A model generated the notes under the pieces. It was not told where the DNA came from. It saw nothing but the letters and a program-made list of their open reading frames with translations, and did no database searches. Made by a program: the position numbers and the translations under genes. Below are positions 17,101 to 24,218 of a stretch of DNA of 34,275 nt, piece after piece; the stretch's first letter is position 1; every line of letters begins with the position of its first letter. This DNA is from a virus: positions 1 to 34,275 of IMG/VR virus record IMGVR_UViG_3300005441_000021; one strand, given 5' to 3'.

Positions 17101-17231
17101 CACCGGTCACCGTCACCGTCAATACCGGTGCGGTCGTCGATAAGCGCGGCATGGTCGACGCCATCAGTAGCGCGTTTAACGAAGTCAGCACCGCACTCGG
17201 ACGGCCCATCTCGATGAATGTGGCGAAGTGA
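14160..17231 (+). CDS. Tape measure protein
   Basis: A 1023-residue tail-length protein. The N-terminus has a helical start, a hydrophobic stretch (AFAVVGPAIAVGVGAGF, about 44-60), then a TP901-type tape measure region (AASLSAAIGTTKSIFGSAAQ; FGGFFTGVG). The centre contains hydrophobic membrane-like segments and Trp-spaced repeats of the form SAWNAVKSATSAAW (about 450-590). Then GIGSPSKVFMRLGEQSVAGL (about 656-675) and a long coiled coil, with a Lys/Pro-rich region near the C-terminus. At the usual rule of about 0.15 nm per residue the tail would be near 150 nm. AGAGGGGCGG precedes the ATG. Confidence 0.95.
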   Translation: MAGPIRISILANAAPAMQGMRQVESAAGSMGQRVSGVGRRMAGAFAVVGPAIAVGVGAGFKVAIDQAASLSAAIGTTKSIFGSAAQGMLDWSKTASTTLGLSQSEALNATKVFGGFFTGVGIGSQKAADMSKNWTTMAANMAAFGDIPVADSLEAVKSALIGEYDPIQKLIPTLSAASLQQKAMELSGKKNAKALTDQDKAAALNAIMMDSMANKVGAAERSQGGYAVQMDRLKAQMKDGAAAIGGLFLPALTTGMSFINSTAIPAIKGLAEKFGPKLKEFFGSIGGFKPPKAIVDLAQSAQVGSIITNLKTGVMSLGPLFSGAIAAIAPILSSIGTTLSGAFTKALPQIQAILGTLGTIVGQAFEYVKLVWTGAIAFLQMAWQQFGGNILAFISSAFASVVSALQGAFTMIKGAWDVIIGLLTGDWGRAWDGVKSIVSGAWQFLSGIFGLISANVTLLGQFVVGALSMAWNAVKAATAAIWSGIVSLLSSAWAGIRSAISAGVSGVTSFVASGWNAVKSATSAAWNAVRSATSDAWNALKALVSSAISGVRSAVSSGASAVVSALSSAWNAAKSATATAWAALKSAVTTGVSNVISTVKGMPGKILSALSNLGGLLRSAGADLIRGMIGGISDMAGELAAKAKAVVSGAINAAKGVLGIGSPSKVFMRLGEQSVAGLIDGLETGKDDIKRTVDNLIGSVVKAFPESIKKTFAKGTKLSVIEKWKEAEQAAGKKRAQTKNELLTRIKGDNAKLLELAAERDTVADKYKAANDHLTELQQARANVVSSVAGVFESSFKLINDAADAGVASIYDVLQRSRDAVLQAQDFADQLKALATKGVDPKILQELAMAGPKAGLDTARALMESSADQVKELNENYKKIAEMGKAAGELVAGHMHDVGIAEAKSIAAGFASEQANLEASILQMIDDLNKKIAGAVKAVTPKKPTVELNKPIPIAKPKPVKGVKGGKAVPPQKAMPPITAAPVTVTVNTGAVVDKRGMVDAISSAFNEVSTALGRPISMNVAK

Positions 17232-18313
17232 TGACTTACGATCCGAAGCTACTGGAATTCATGAGGGTGATCCCCGGGTCGGTGATCGGGCTCACCCTCG
17301 TTGTCGGTAGGTCCCTGCTCGGCGAAGACCGGCGCGACCTGGAAGACGTCCCCGGCATCTCCTCGATCGAGCTCACCGACGGCTACAACATCGGGCAGGG
17401 CGGCGAGCTCAGCATTGACCCACTCACCGGGACAGCGCATTTCGCCGAACGGATCCGCGCCACCCCCGGAACCCCCGTACAGGCGATGACGCAGCAACAC
17501 GAGCTGTACACCGGGACAGCGTGGGAACTGCGGTACAGCGGCACTATCGTGGCACAGGGGAGGGTCACCCGGGTCGAGTCGTCCGTTACCGCGGAGGGCC
17601 CGTACTGGACCAAGAAAACGCAGTACATCCTCGCCGGGGTCGCGTCGACCATGCTCGATACGTCGGTGACATGGACGGGTACGCTTCCCGAAGAGGGCGC
17701 CTTGACGCGGCTCCGACGTTTTTTCGCGGTGGACACGTCGCCATGCCGATCGATCCACGTCACGTATTTCGATGCTGTCAAGGCGCCCTCCACGCTGGCC
17801 GGCACGTCCACCCTGTTGGACATCGCCCGCAATTTCACCGCGCAAACCCGGTTTCCGGTGCGGACGGAGAACACCCATGCGAGCCTGCCCGGGCTCACCG
17901 TGATCCCCGCGGTCACGTTCCAGGGGAGTCCGCCGCCCCCGCTCATCCTCCCACCGGCGGAGCAATGGACCAGCGCGGCCGACTTCCTATCCGATGCTCT
18001 CAAACCCGCCTTCTCCGTCCCGGCCGAGAAGACCCAAAGCGTGGACGTCATCAAAGATTTCGATACGTTCATTGCCGGGGTCGGGAAGCGGGCACTCGAA
18101 ACAGGCACCCTCGGATCGACATTCCGCCTCAGCCAATCCCGACTAGCGTGGACCGACGAGGCGGGCGGCCCGTTGGATGTCGGCGTTCGTGCCCCCGTGG
18201 CCATCGACTTCTTCGGTGATATCAAAATCGTCGCCCAGATCAACCATGCGTTCACCGGCCCCCATTACCGGAGCTCGCTCGAACTCGCGACCCCGGCGGA
18301 GGTGACACCCTAA
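17231..18313 (+). CDS. Minor tail / tail-tip hub protein
   Basis: A 360-residue protein directly after the tape measure, where the tail hub or distal-tail gene lies. It is beta-rich (SIELTDGYNIGQGGELSIDPLTG in two parts; ELRYSGTIVAQGRVTRVES) with a Pro-rich linker at about 229-240 and a C-terminal beta domain. The style matches actinophage minor tail proteins that form the tip ring. It is the only recognisable tip gene between tape measure and fibres. The ATG at 17231 overlaps the tape measure stop; GTG at 17228 is the alternative. Confidence 0.75.
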   Translation: MTYDPKLLEFMRVIPGSVIGLTLVVGRSLLGEDRRDLEDVPGISSIELTDGYNIGQGGELSIDPLTGTAHFAERIRATPGTPVQAMTQQHELYTGTAWELRYSGTIVAQGRVTRVESSVTAEGPYWTKKTQYILAGVASTMLDTSVTWTGTLPEEGALTRLRRFFAVDTSPCRSIHVTYFDAVKAPSTLAGTSTLLDIARNFTAQTRFPVRTENTHASLPGLTVIPAVTFQGSPPPPLILPPAEQWTSAADFLSDALKPAFSVPAEKTQSVDVIKDFDTFIAGVGKRALETGTLGSTFRLSQSRLAWTDEAGGPLDVGVRAPVAIDFFGDIKIVAQINHAFTGPHYRSSLELATPAEVTP

Positions 18314-18963
18314 TGGTAAAAGCATTCACCAACGGGCAAGTGTTCTACTCCGAAGATATGGACAGCCTGGTTCTCTCATCGAACATGCGATTCCCCACCG
18401 CCGCAGCCCGCGATGCAACACTGACCGGGTCACTTGCCCCCGCGAATGGCATCGTATCGGTCCTAGCCGACGAGCAGGTGACATATCGCTATCGGTCCGG
18501 GTGGCAGCCACAACCCGGCACGGTCATGTTCAGCTACGCCCGCACCTCTACGGTATCTATTAGCCCAAGTTCCGTTCAAGACATCACCGGGTTCAACGTC
18601 GATCAGCTAGGTTCACGCAATTTTGGCAACCGATTCGATCCAGTAACGGGACTATTCACACCGCCTGTCAACGGCTACTACGAATTCAGCGGCAGTGCTT
18701 GCTTTGCACAAGTCTCCGACACCGGCGGGTATCGCGTCGCTGGAACTCGATGCGGCTCCGCGGGCACGTACTTTCATCCGGAGCAATGCCAGATGTGGAG
18801 CGGCACCTATGGCGTTAACTCAACCCTACTGTTCGCCGTTTTCACCGGCGTTGTGTCACTACAGACCACTCAGAAGGCGTCGCTATTCGTGTTCCTAAGC
18901 GGCTCTTCCGCCGTGAATGTCGGACCGTGCTACTTCAGCGCTAGATTCATGGGGGCCACCTAA
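18313..18963 (+). CDS. Tail fibre / receptor-binding paralogue 1 (C1q-like)
   Basis: A 216-residue protein, first of three tandem paralogues. N-terminal module: TNGQVFYSEDMDSLVLSSN, then MRFPTAAARDATLTG and a GIVSVLADEQVTYRY strand pair, probably the particle anchor. C-terminal module: DPVTGLFTPPVNGYYEFSG is the classic C1q/TNF jelly-roll phrase (F.P...G.Y.F), ending with CYFSARFMG. Jelly rolls of this type trimerise and bind host surface sugars. GGAGGTGA upstream is the best ribosome site in the tail region, and the ATG overlaps the previous stop. Confidence 0.85.
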   Translation: MVKAFTNGQVFYSEDMDSLVLSSNMRFPTAAARDATLTGSLAPANGIVSVLADEQVTYRYRSGWQPQPGTVMFSYARTSTVSISPSSVQDITGFNVDQLGSRNFGNRFDPVTGLFTPPVNGYYEFSGSACFAQVSDTGGYRVAGTRCGSAGTYFHPEQCQMWSGTYGVNSTLLFAVFTGVVSLQTTQKASLFVFLSGSSAVNVGPCYFSARFMGAT

Positions 18964-19628
18964 TGGCAATCAGGGATTGGTCCGATGGCGAACTACTCAC
19001 CGCTGCTGCCATGACTGAACTTACCGGCAGCATGAACATGCGATTCCCTAACGCCGCCGCCCGCGACGCGACACTTACCGGAGGGCTATCCCCGGTCCCC
19101 GGCATGACCGTCTTCATGCTGGACTCTAACATCGCGCTGACGTACACCGCCGCTGGCTATTGGGCGCCGCCCGCCGAAAGCCTGTGCTTCTTCGGCAATC
19201 AGGCGGCTACTCAATCACTTGCACTTAACACCTTCACGGCGATAACCGGGTTTACGCTGACGAACCACGGCAACCGAAATCTCAACGGTTGGTTCGATCC
19301 GGTGACAGGCCGATTCACACCCAAGGTGCCCGGCATATACGAGTTCTTTGGCGGACTCAGCATGACCTCTGGGCCGGTAGGCTTGACCTATTCCCACCGG
19401 GGTGGCTTCCGCGCTAACGGCACCGGAAACACCACGTACATTGCCGCAACCGAATACCGGCATACGATCACCACGAACGTTTCCGCCAGTTTCAATCTGC
19501 GCCGATTCTGGTATGCCATGAACGGGACGACCGATTACATGGAAATTGTGGCATGGGCGGCCAATGCCACCAACACCGGTACCGGCGCCCAAGCGCCCAC
19601 ATTCGGCGCCAAATACGTGGGCCCATGA
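18963..19628 (+). CDS. Tail fibre / receptor-binding paralogue 2 (C1q-like)
   Basis: A 221-residue paralogue. N-terminal anchor: SDGELLTAAAMTELTGSMN, then MRFPNAAARDATLTGGL, nearly identical to paralogue 1. C-terminal jelly roll: DPVTGRFTPKVPGIYEFFGG and the end FGAKYVGP. The middle and the strand loops differ strongly from the neighbours, as expected if they contact different receptors. The start overlaps the previous TAA (TAATG). Confidence 0.85.
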   Translation: MAIRDWSDGELLTAAAMTELTGSMNMRFPNAAARDATLTGGLSPVPGMTVFMLDSNIALTYTAAGYWAPPAESLCFFGNQAATQSLALNTFTAITGFTLTNHGNRNLNGWFDPVTGRFTPKVPGIYEFFGGLSMTSGPVGLTYSHRGGFRANGTGNTTYIAATEYRHTITTNVSASFNLRRFWYAMNGTTDYMEIVAWAANATNTGTGAQAPTFGAKYVGP

Positions 19629-19640
19629 AAGGCGCACATT

Positions 19641-20333
19641 ATGAAACAATGGGCTGACGGTGACAAGATTTACGCGTCCGACCTTAACGAACTAGTGTCA
19701 TCCGGAAATCTAGTGTTCGCCAACGCCGCCGCGCGAGACGCATTCCTGGTCAACGAACTGGCGCCCACCCCCGGCGTAACTGTAAACATGCAAGACGATC
19801 AGATCACCTATCGGCGCATCGCCGTAGCAGGCACAAACTACTGGGCCCCGGTCTCCGGCACCCATTTGGTATGCGTCACCATGCAAACCGCCGTCAACAT
19901 GACCAACAATACGGCCACTCAAATAACCAACATGACAACGATCAAGACGCGTAACACGGGGAACATGTGGGCAAACAACCGGTTCACCCCCACCATCCCC
20001 GGATGGTACGAATTCGACGCACACGTCATTTACTCTAATAACCTAGCAGGAGACGGATACAGGGCCGCATGGCTATCGCTTAACGGGGCCAGCACAGCTA
20101 CCGCCATCCCCGGATCCTGGAATCAGATCTATCCCGTCAATGCGCCGGGCTCGGCTCTTACCGTAGCCACCCGCAATATTAGCTACTACTTCACTGGCAT
20201 CGATGGCGCGTACGTCACCCTCATGGGGATGCACAACTCGACTACCGCATCGTTCCCCTTGTCTGTGTACGCCGGGACCAGCACAAACCCCGCTTATGCG
20301 ACGTCGTTCTCCGCCAAATACCTAGGCACGTGA
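19641..20333 (+). CDS. Tail fibre / receptor-binding paralogue 3 (C1q-like)
   Basis: A 230-residue paralogue, the most diverged of the three. Anchor: ADGDKIYASDLNELVSSGN, then FANAAARDAFLVNEL and PGVTVNMQDDQITYRR. Jelly roll: NNRFTPTIPGWYEFDAHV and the end SFSAKYLGT. The centre is rich in Asn and Thr with fewer GC-rich codons than the early genes. GAAAGG lies 9-10 bases before the ATG. It is followed by the holin gene after 9 bases. Confidence 0.85.
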   Translation: MKQWADGDKIYASDLNELVSSGNLVFANAAARDAFLVNELAPTPGVTVNMQDDQITYRRIAVAGTNYWAPVSGTHLVCVTMQTAVNMTNNTATQITNMTTIKTRNTGNMWANNRFTPTIPGWYEFDAHVIYSNNLAGDGYRAAWLSLNGASTATAIPGSWNQIYPVNAPGSALTVATRNISYYFTGIDGAYVTLMGMHNSTTASFPLSVYAGTSTNPAYATSFSAKYLGT

Positions 20334-20342
20334 AGGGCGAAG

Positions 20343-20729
20343 ATGGATGCAATCGGCCCGGTCAACGCCAACGACATGACATTCGCGTTCCTGATACTTC
20401 CGCCGATCATCGCCGTCATCAACCAAAAGACCTGGTCGCGTGAAGTCCGCGGCCTGGTGGCGCTCGGTGTCTGCCTGCTGTACTCAACCCTGATAGCGGT
20501 GCTGGTCGCCGACCTGGATTGGCACCAATGGCGCAACGTCGTGCTTCAAGTCCTGGTAGTGACATTCGCCGCGCACAAACTCTTTTGGCAACCAAGTCAC
20601 CTCACCGGCAAGATCGAGGATGCCACACAGCTCACGCATCCGAAACCGCCGGACAGCGAAGCGAACCCTGCCGACGAGAGCCCGGAGCAGTACGACACCG
20701 GACCGCCAAAGGTGGCACCACCACCCTGA
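20343..20729 (+). CDS. Putative holin
   Basis: A 128-residue membrane protein with three hydrophobic segments: about residues 12-26 (MTFAFLILPPIIAVI), 36-57 (RGLVALGVCLLYSTLIAV...) and 66-82 (VVLQVLVVTFAAHKLFW). The C-terminal tail is hydrophilic and Pro/Asp-rich. Size, topology and position after the tail fibres suit a holin, which would open the membrane for the endolysin. The endolysin itself lies 2.7 kb further on, after the integrase. AAGGGCGA precedes the ATG. Confidence 0.75.
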   Translation: MDAIGPVNANDMTFAFLILPPIIAVINQKTWSREVRGLVALGVCLLYSTLIAVLVADLDWHQWRNVVLQVLVVTFAAHKLFWQPSHLTGKIEDATQLTHPKPPDSEANPADESPEQYDTGPPKVAPPP

Positions 20730-20758
20730 ACGACCATGCCTGAACAGCACGACACGCG

Positions 20759-20798
20759 CGGGGGCCGACTCCTCACCCGGGGAGCTGGCCCCCGTTTT
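20759..20798 (+). terminator. Strong terminator after the late operon
   Basis: CGGGGGCC (20759-20766) pairs with GGCCCCCG (20787-20794), with an inner CTCC/GGAG pair, followed by TTTT (20795-20798). This is a factor-independent terminator in the textbook form and closes the structural operon. Confidence 0.85.
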
Positions 20799-21116
20799 CG
20801 TGTTGAGTCCGCCGCCGTTGGGCCCCCCGGCAGCGCGGTAGGTCGCCTAGTAGGGACTCTCAGACAGTGAAATGTGTCACTGAATGCCCGTAATAATTCG
20901 AGATTTTCAGACAATGGGGCATATCCGGGCATACCGGATGCGCCTTCGCCGTGACCTGGGTAAACGCATGTGTCCTCTGTGACTGGAGTAAACGGTCATA
21001 ATGGGGTGGCGGCGTTGATATCTCCACGTTGATGACCGCTGTCGAGCGGGTAAAACAGCAGGTCAGACATGGTGTACCCGGTTGCAACCCTCCCACTCCC
21101 GTAATATTCTCGCCCA
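20799..21116. promoter_or_regulatory. Non-coding stretch: integrase promoter, arm-site repeats, likely attP zone
   Basis: No gene seen in about 320 bases. It contains the inverted repeat CAGTGA-6-TCACTG (20865-20882), the direct repeat GTGACCTGGGTAAACG (20951-20966) / GTGACTGGAGTAAACG (20979-20994), 28 bases apart, with a weaker GCGGGTAAAAC near 21043-21053. These look like integrase arm-type sites. TAATAT at 21102-21107 is a -10 box placed so that the integrase mRNA has almost no leader. The attP core cannot be identified without the host att sites. Confidence 0.5.
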
Positions 21117-22037
21117 ATGGCGAAGCGCAAGGAACCAATAACGCTCGATCACGTGACACTCCCACCCCTCGCGGTGTCATGGCTCCTGAACGTCGAAGCC
21201 GCGGGGAGGTCGGCCAACACTCTCCGGGCCTACAGCGCCGCACTCCGGCAGTTCTTCGGACACCTGGGGCACGACGACATCGAGTCCCTGGACGGGGACA
21301 CGATCCGCAGATGGATCATCGCGATGCGCAAAGAAGGGTACGGCGAGCTTTCGCAGCGCATCGGATACCGCGTGGTTCGTCGATTCCTGAAGTGGTGCAC
21401 CGCGGAGAAGGCGATCCCGGCCAACCCGACGGACAACGTCGACCCTCCGGCGGTCGGGAAAGTCCGGGTTATCAGAACGCTGTCCACTGATCAGATACGA
21501 GACCTGCTCAACATTCCCGGGCGCGACTTCCAGTCGCTGCGAGACCTGTCAATCCTCTCGGTCCTGCTCGACACCGGGATCCGTCGGATGGAGTGCGCCA
21601 ACCTCAGCATCTCCGCCGTGAATCTGTCCCTGGGCACGGTGACTGTCATCGGTAAGGGCCATGGGCGGTCGCGGACAGTGCCGATCGGGGTCAAGACTCG
21701 TGTGACTGTCGACCGCTATCTGAGGGCCCGCGCGCGGCACAACTACGCCCATAGAGAAGACATATGGCTAGGGCAACAGGGCGCGCTCACGTACTCAGGG
21801 TACGAATGGGTATTCCACAGGCACGGACTTCGTATCGGGGTGCCGGGGCTGCACCCGCACATGCTCCGCCACACATGGGCTTCCCGGGCACGGATGGCTG
21901 GCATGTCCGAAGGCAATTTGATGATCCTGGGCGGATGGGAGTCTCGGGACATGCTCGATTTATACGGGGCTTTTGAAGCTGCGGACCGTGCCGAAGAGGC
22001 GTACCGGAAAAACAGCGTGCTCGACAGTATGAGGTAA
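21117..22037 (+). CDS. int: Tyrosine-family site-specific integrase
   Basis: A 306-residue recombinase that would join phage attP to a host attB. The N-terminal core-binding (SAM-like) domain covers about 12-100 (NTLRAYSAALRQFF, GYRVVRRFLKWC). The catalytic set is Arg156 (DTGIRRME), Lys180 (GKGHGRSR), His248/Arg251 (HMLRH), Trp274 (GGWES) and nucleophile Tyr283 (LDLYG). The protein lacks the extra N-terminal arm-binding domain of longer integrases, although arm-like repeats lie upstream. No Shine-Dalgarno precedes the ATG; the nearby TAATAT suggests leaderless expression. Confidence 0.95.
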   Translation: MAKRKEPITLDHVTLPPLAVSWLLNVEAAGRSANTLRAYSAALRQFFGHLGHDDIESLDGDTIRRWIIAMRKEGYGELSQRIGYRVVRRFLKWCTAEKAIPANPTDNVDPPAVGKVRVIRTLSTDQIRDLLNIPGRDFQSLRDLSILSVLLDTGIRRMECANLSISAVNLSLGTVTVIGKGHGRSRTVPIGVKTRVTVDRYLRARARHNYAHREDIWLGQQGALTYSGYEWVFHRHGLRIGVPGLHPHMLRHTWASRARMAGMSEGNLMILGGWESRDMLDLYGAFEAADRAEEAYRKNSVLDSMR

Positions 22038-22111
22038 AGAGGCGGGCTGCGGGGGTGGTTGCCGACCCGGCAGCGGTACAGATAGAACGGGTGCCCCTAG
22101 TGTCGTAAAGC

Positions 22112-22423
22112 ATGGGTAGGCATCGTGGGGGGCGAGGGGGCCGGAGGCGCTATGAAGCGCCGTCCGGCCCTCTCTTGCATATAGAGGTTCGGTTCGTCTG
22201 CACGGGCCGTGGAGCACATCCGGCCATGCTCCTCTGCCGGGTGGGGGTGTTGCCGACGGTGGCGCCGCCGATGCTCCCGATGGTGGCCTATCCCGGCCGG
22301 AGCCGGTGGCTGTGCCGCGGGTGTGGCAGAGATTTTCAGCTTGGCGAATCGGCAATTGCGAAACTCGCGGTGGGCGCGTACTTGTCCTGTCATGCGTCGG
22401 CGGACGTCAGCGAGGTTTGCTAG
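22112..22423 (+). CDS. Small zinc-ribbon protein, start uncertain
   Basis: The frame gives 103 residues, of which the last 77 look genuine: VRFVCTGRGAHPAMLLC, then WLCRGCGRDFQLGESA, a paired-cysteine ribbon style seen in small actinomycete and actinophage proteins. The first 25 residues (Arg/Gly-rich) are encoded across a terminator-like hairpin and may be untranslated. Starts possible are ATG 22112 (after a weak TAGTGT -10, so leaderless) and TTG 22175, right after the hairpin. Function unknown. Confidence 0.5.
   Translation: MGRHRGGRGGRRRYEAPSGPLLHIEVRFVCTGRGAHPAMLLCRVGVLPTVAPPMLPMVAYPGRSRWLCRGCGRDFQLGESAIAKLAVGAYLSCHASADVSEVC
22134..22174. terminator. Two-part hairpin after the integrase
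   Basis: GAGGGGGCCGGA (22134-22145) pairs with TCCGGCCCTCTC (22163-22174), one G-T wobble, and continues into an inner GGCGC / GCGCC stem with a 6-base loop. Followed by TTGCATAT. It probably terminates integrase transcription, but lies in the 5' part of the frame called at 22112. Confidence 0.65.
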
Positions 22424-22582
22424 CGTCCTAAGCAATAGCCGGGCACCGAACCGCGCGGGGTTGAGCTACCCGTCAGAAGTCGGAACTTGTCAAGGCCGGT
22501 CCGCCGCGTGGGGCCGCAGACTTGATGCGCGGGTAGAGGCACCTCAGCCGGGTGCAGAATGCTCTACTCGGAAGCCGACCTC
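22424..22582. other. Gap without a recognisable gene
   Basis: I looked for a tRNA or promoter here because parts resemble tRNA arms (GGGTAGAGGCACC near 22532), but no cloverleaf or GTTCGA-type T loop can be drawn. Nothing firm is seen. Confidence 0.3.
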
Positions 22583-22786
22583 ATGAGTTGGACTGTTACG
22601 CGCGCCCAGTTGGCCGCGACCCGCCGCCATTACCCGGACACCGACACCAGCGACCTGAAACGCCGGCTGTGTGTCGAGTGCCTGGCCGAATCCATTACCC
22701 GGACCCTCGCCAAGTCTCCGCCCCTTACCGGCGACGAGCGGCGCCGACTGGCGGCCATGTTCGGTATGCCGGGTGATGCCGCATGA
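22583..22786 (+). CDS. Small hypothetical protein with LTxDE motif
   Basis: A 67-residue protein starting MSWTVTRAQLAATRRHYP. It has one CVEC pair and the end LTGDERRRLAAMFGM. The same final motif occurs in the next gene (LTADELTWLAPLW), suggesting related helices. ATG 22559 is an alternative start; the one at 22583 has GGAAG about 9 bases upstream. The stop overlaps the next ATG by 4 bases. No known function; such genes precede lysins in several actinophages. Confidence 0.65.
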   Translation: MSWTVTRAQLAATRRHYPDTDTSDLKRRLCVECLAESITRTLAKSPPLTGDERRRLAAMFGMPGDAA

Positions 22787-23028
22787 ACGCCGACCAGCAC
22801 ACCGGGGGAAAGGCGGTGGCGGAGGCGCGGGTCGACGCGTATGTGCGCCAGCTCGTCGGCCGGTTCCGGCCGCTCACCGCCGACGAACTGACCTGGCTTG
22901 CCCCGCTGTGGCGCCCCGGTGTTATCAGCGTGGCACGGCGCCGCCAAGGACTCCCGCCACCGTCCCCGGGATTGCGCCAGGACGGTCACCGGGAATTGCC
23001 GCGCCCCGCCGCGGGAGCGACCCTATGA
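22783..23028 (+). CDS. Small hypothetical protein, related to its neighbour
   Basis: An 81-residue protein; helix AEARVDAYVRQLVGRFRPLTADELTWLAPLW, in two stretches, then an Arg/Pro-rich tail. The LTADE..WLAPLW phrase matches the end of the preceding protein, so the two may be relatives or share a partner. ATGA overlaps on both sides place it in one operon with the endolysin. Confidence 0.6.
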   Translation: MNADQHTGGKAVAEARVDAYVRQLVGRFRPLTADELTWLAPLWRPGVISVARRRQGLPPPSPGLRQDGHRELPRPAAGATL

Positions 23029-23387
23029 CCGCCGACAACACCGACCCGGTCCTCGTCGACCCGGAGGATTTGGCCGCCGAACTGGACGACGACCCGGACC
23101 CTGATCTGATCGAGGACGACAGCGGCGCCGACGATTACCAGACGTTTGACGGGCCAGTACACGGCGGCCCCTGGGATGGCCGGCATGTGCAGAGCCGCTA
23201 CCCGAGCGGGTTCCTGCTCGTCGACAGACCACACCAGCAAGTCTGGATCTATGACCGGGTGGCTGACGGGTCATTCATCGCCCGCGGTGATAGTCCGAAG
23301 GGACTTGACGACGGCAAACGCTGGATAACGGCGGACCAGGGGGATTACGACATCCTGGTGCCGGGTGCTGAAATGGGCCAGCCATGA
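23025..23387 (+). CDS. Hypothetical acidic protein next to the endolysin
   Basis: A 120-residue protein. The first 40 residues are highly acidic (DPEDLAAELDDDPDPDLIED); the rest is a compact beta domain (GPVHGGPWDGRHVQSRYP, QQVWIYDRVADGSFIARGD). The GGPWDG phrase is familiar from small actinobacterial and phage proteins of unknown function. ATGA overlaps with both neighbours tie it to the lysin; it might be a lysin partner, but this is position only. Confidence 0.65.
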   Translation: MTADNTDPVLVDPEDLAAELDDDPDPDLIEDDSGADDYQTFDGPVHGGPWDGRHVQSRYPSGFLLVDRPHQQVWIYDRVADGSFIARGDSPKGLDDGKRWITADQGDYDILVPGAEMGQP

Positions 23388-24205
23388 GCGGCACCGTCAG
23401 CTATCGGGAGATGCGGGAGTTCGCTGAGGGCATCGAGAAGATATTCCCGTCCGCCGTGTGCAGCGGAATAGTGGGGGACGCCCGGCATCGCGGTGGCTAT
23501 CACATCGGCCGCGAGTTTCAGCCGCCGACGAATTACAGCGTGGTCCGCCCCGACGACCGGGCCGGGCAAGGGCCCGACGATGGTGCTAGCGCCGTTGATA
23601 TGACCATGAACGCCCGGGACATGAGGCTGGCGACAGCCCGCCTAGCCATTGCCTACCGGGACAAAGCCGACCCGCGCCGCAAATACATTAACGCTTTCAA
23701 CGGGTGGGACGGTGGCCCGGACGCCACCCGATACGACTGTTACGCATGCAAGGCCTACCGGGCGACACCGGACCATAAAAGCCATCTCCATTTAGAGCAG
23801 CGGCGCCGATACATCACGGATCCCATCGCCAACGAGGCGATCTGGTCCATTCTGCGCGGCGAATCGGTGGCTGCATGGTTGAAGAGCCGGGGCATCGCAG
23901 TGAAGCTCCATCCGGCAGCGGGGAAGCGACCGGAGCCAGCAGTGGTGACGCTGAAGCCACCGCCGTACCCGGGGCGGGTCCTGCGCCGCAACGACCAGGC
24001 GACGAGACCCGATCCTGCGGTACGCCAATGGCAGCAGCGGATGCGTGAGCGGGGCTGGACATCGATCGGGAAAGCGGATGGATTGCCTGACCGGGACTTT
24101 GAACGGGTCGTGAAGGCATGGCAGAAAACAATCGGATTGAAGGTGGACGGGCTGGTCGGGCCGAAGACGTGGCCGACACCCTGGACGCGACGCATCGTCG
24201 GGTAA
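23384..24205 (+). CDS. Endolysin: M15-like peptidase with PG-binding domain
   Basis: A 273-residue wall lysin without signal peptide, so it would need the holin. N-terminal domain (about 1-160): zinc-peptidase ligands His40 (GGYHIGRE), Asp72 (SAVDMTM) and the HLH pair His134/His136 (KSHLHLE), in the spacing style of D-Ala-D-Ala/L-Ala-D-Glu peptidases with a long insert between the first two ligands. C-terminal domain (about 205-265): PG_binding_1 (VRQWQQRMRERGW ... VDGLVGPKTW). It would cut peptide stems of peptidoglycan. The ligand assignment is by analogy. Confidence 0.85.
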   Translation: MSGTVSYREMREFAEGIEKIFPSAVCSGIVGDARHRGGYHIGREFQPPTNYSVVRPDDRAGQGPDDGASAVDMTMNARDMRLATARLAIAYRDKADPRRKYINAFNGWDGGPDATRYDCYACKAYRATPDHKSHLHLEQRRRYITDPIANEAIWSILRGESVAAWLKSRGIAVKLHPAAGKRPEPAVVTLKPPPYPGRVLRRNDQATRPDPAVRQWQQRMRERGWTSIGKADGLPDRDFERVVKAWQKTIGLKVDGLVGPKTWPTPWTRRIVG

Positions 24206-24218
24206 AAACGCCGGAGGG

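Noticed and set aside
17249-18255. Two long leftward frames opposite the tail-tip gene
   Set aside because: Shadows of 17231-18313; no ribosome sites and no domain-like pattern.
20799-21116. Exact attP core
   Set aside because: Needs the host att sequences; only arm-like repeats can be seen.
22424-22582. tRNA gene or tRNA remnant as att site
   Set aside because: Some D-arm-like words but no acceptor or T-arm pairing can be drawn.
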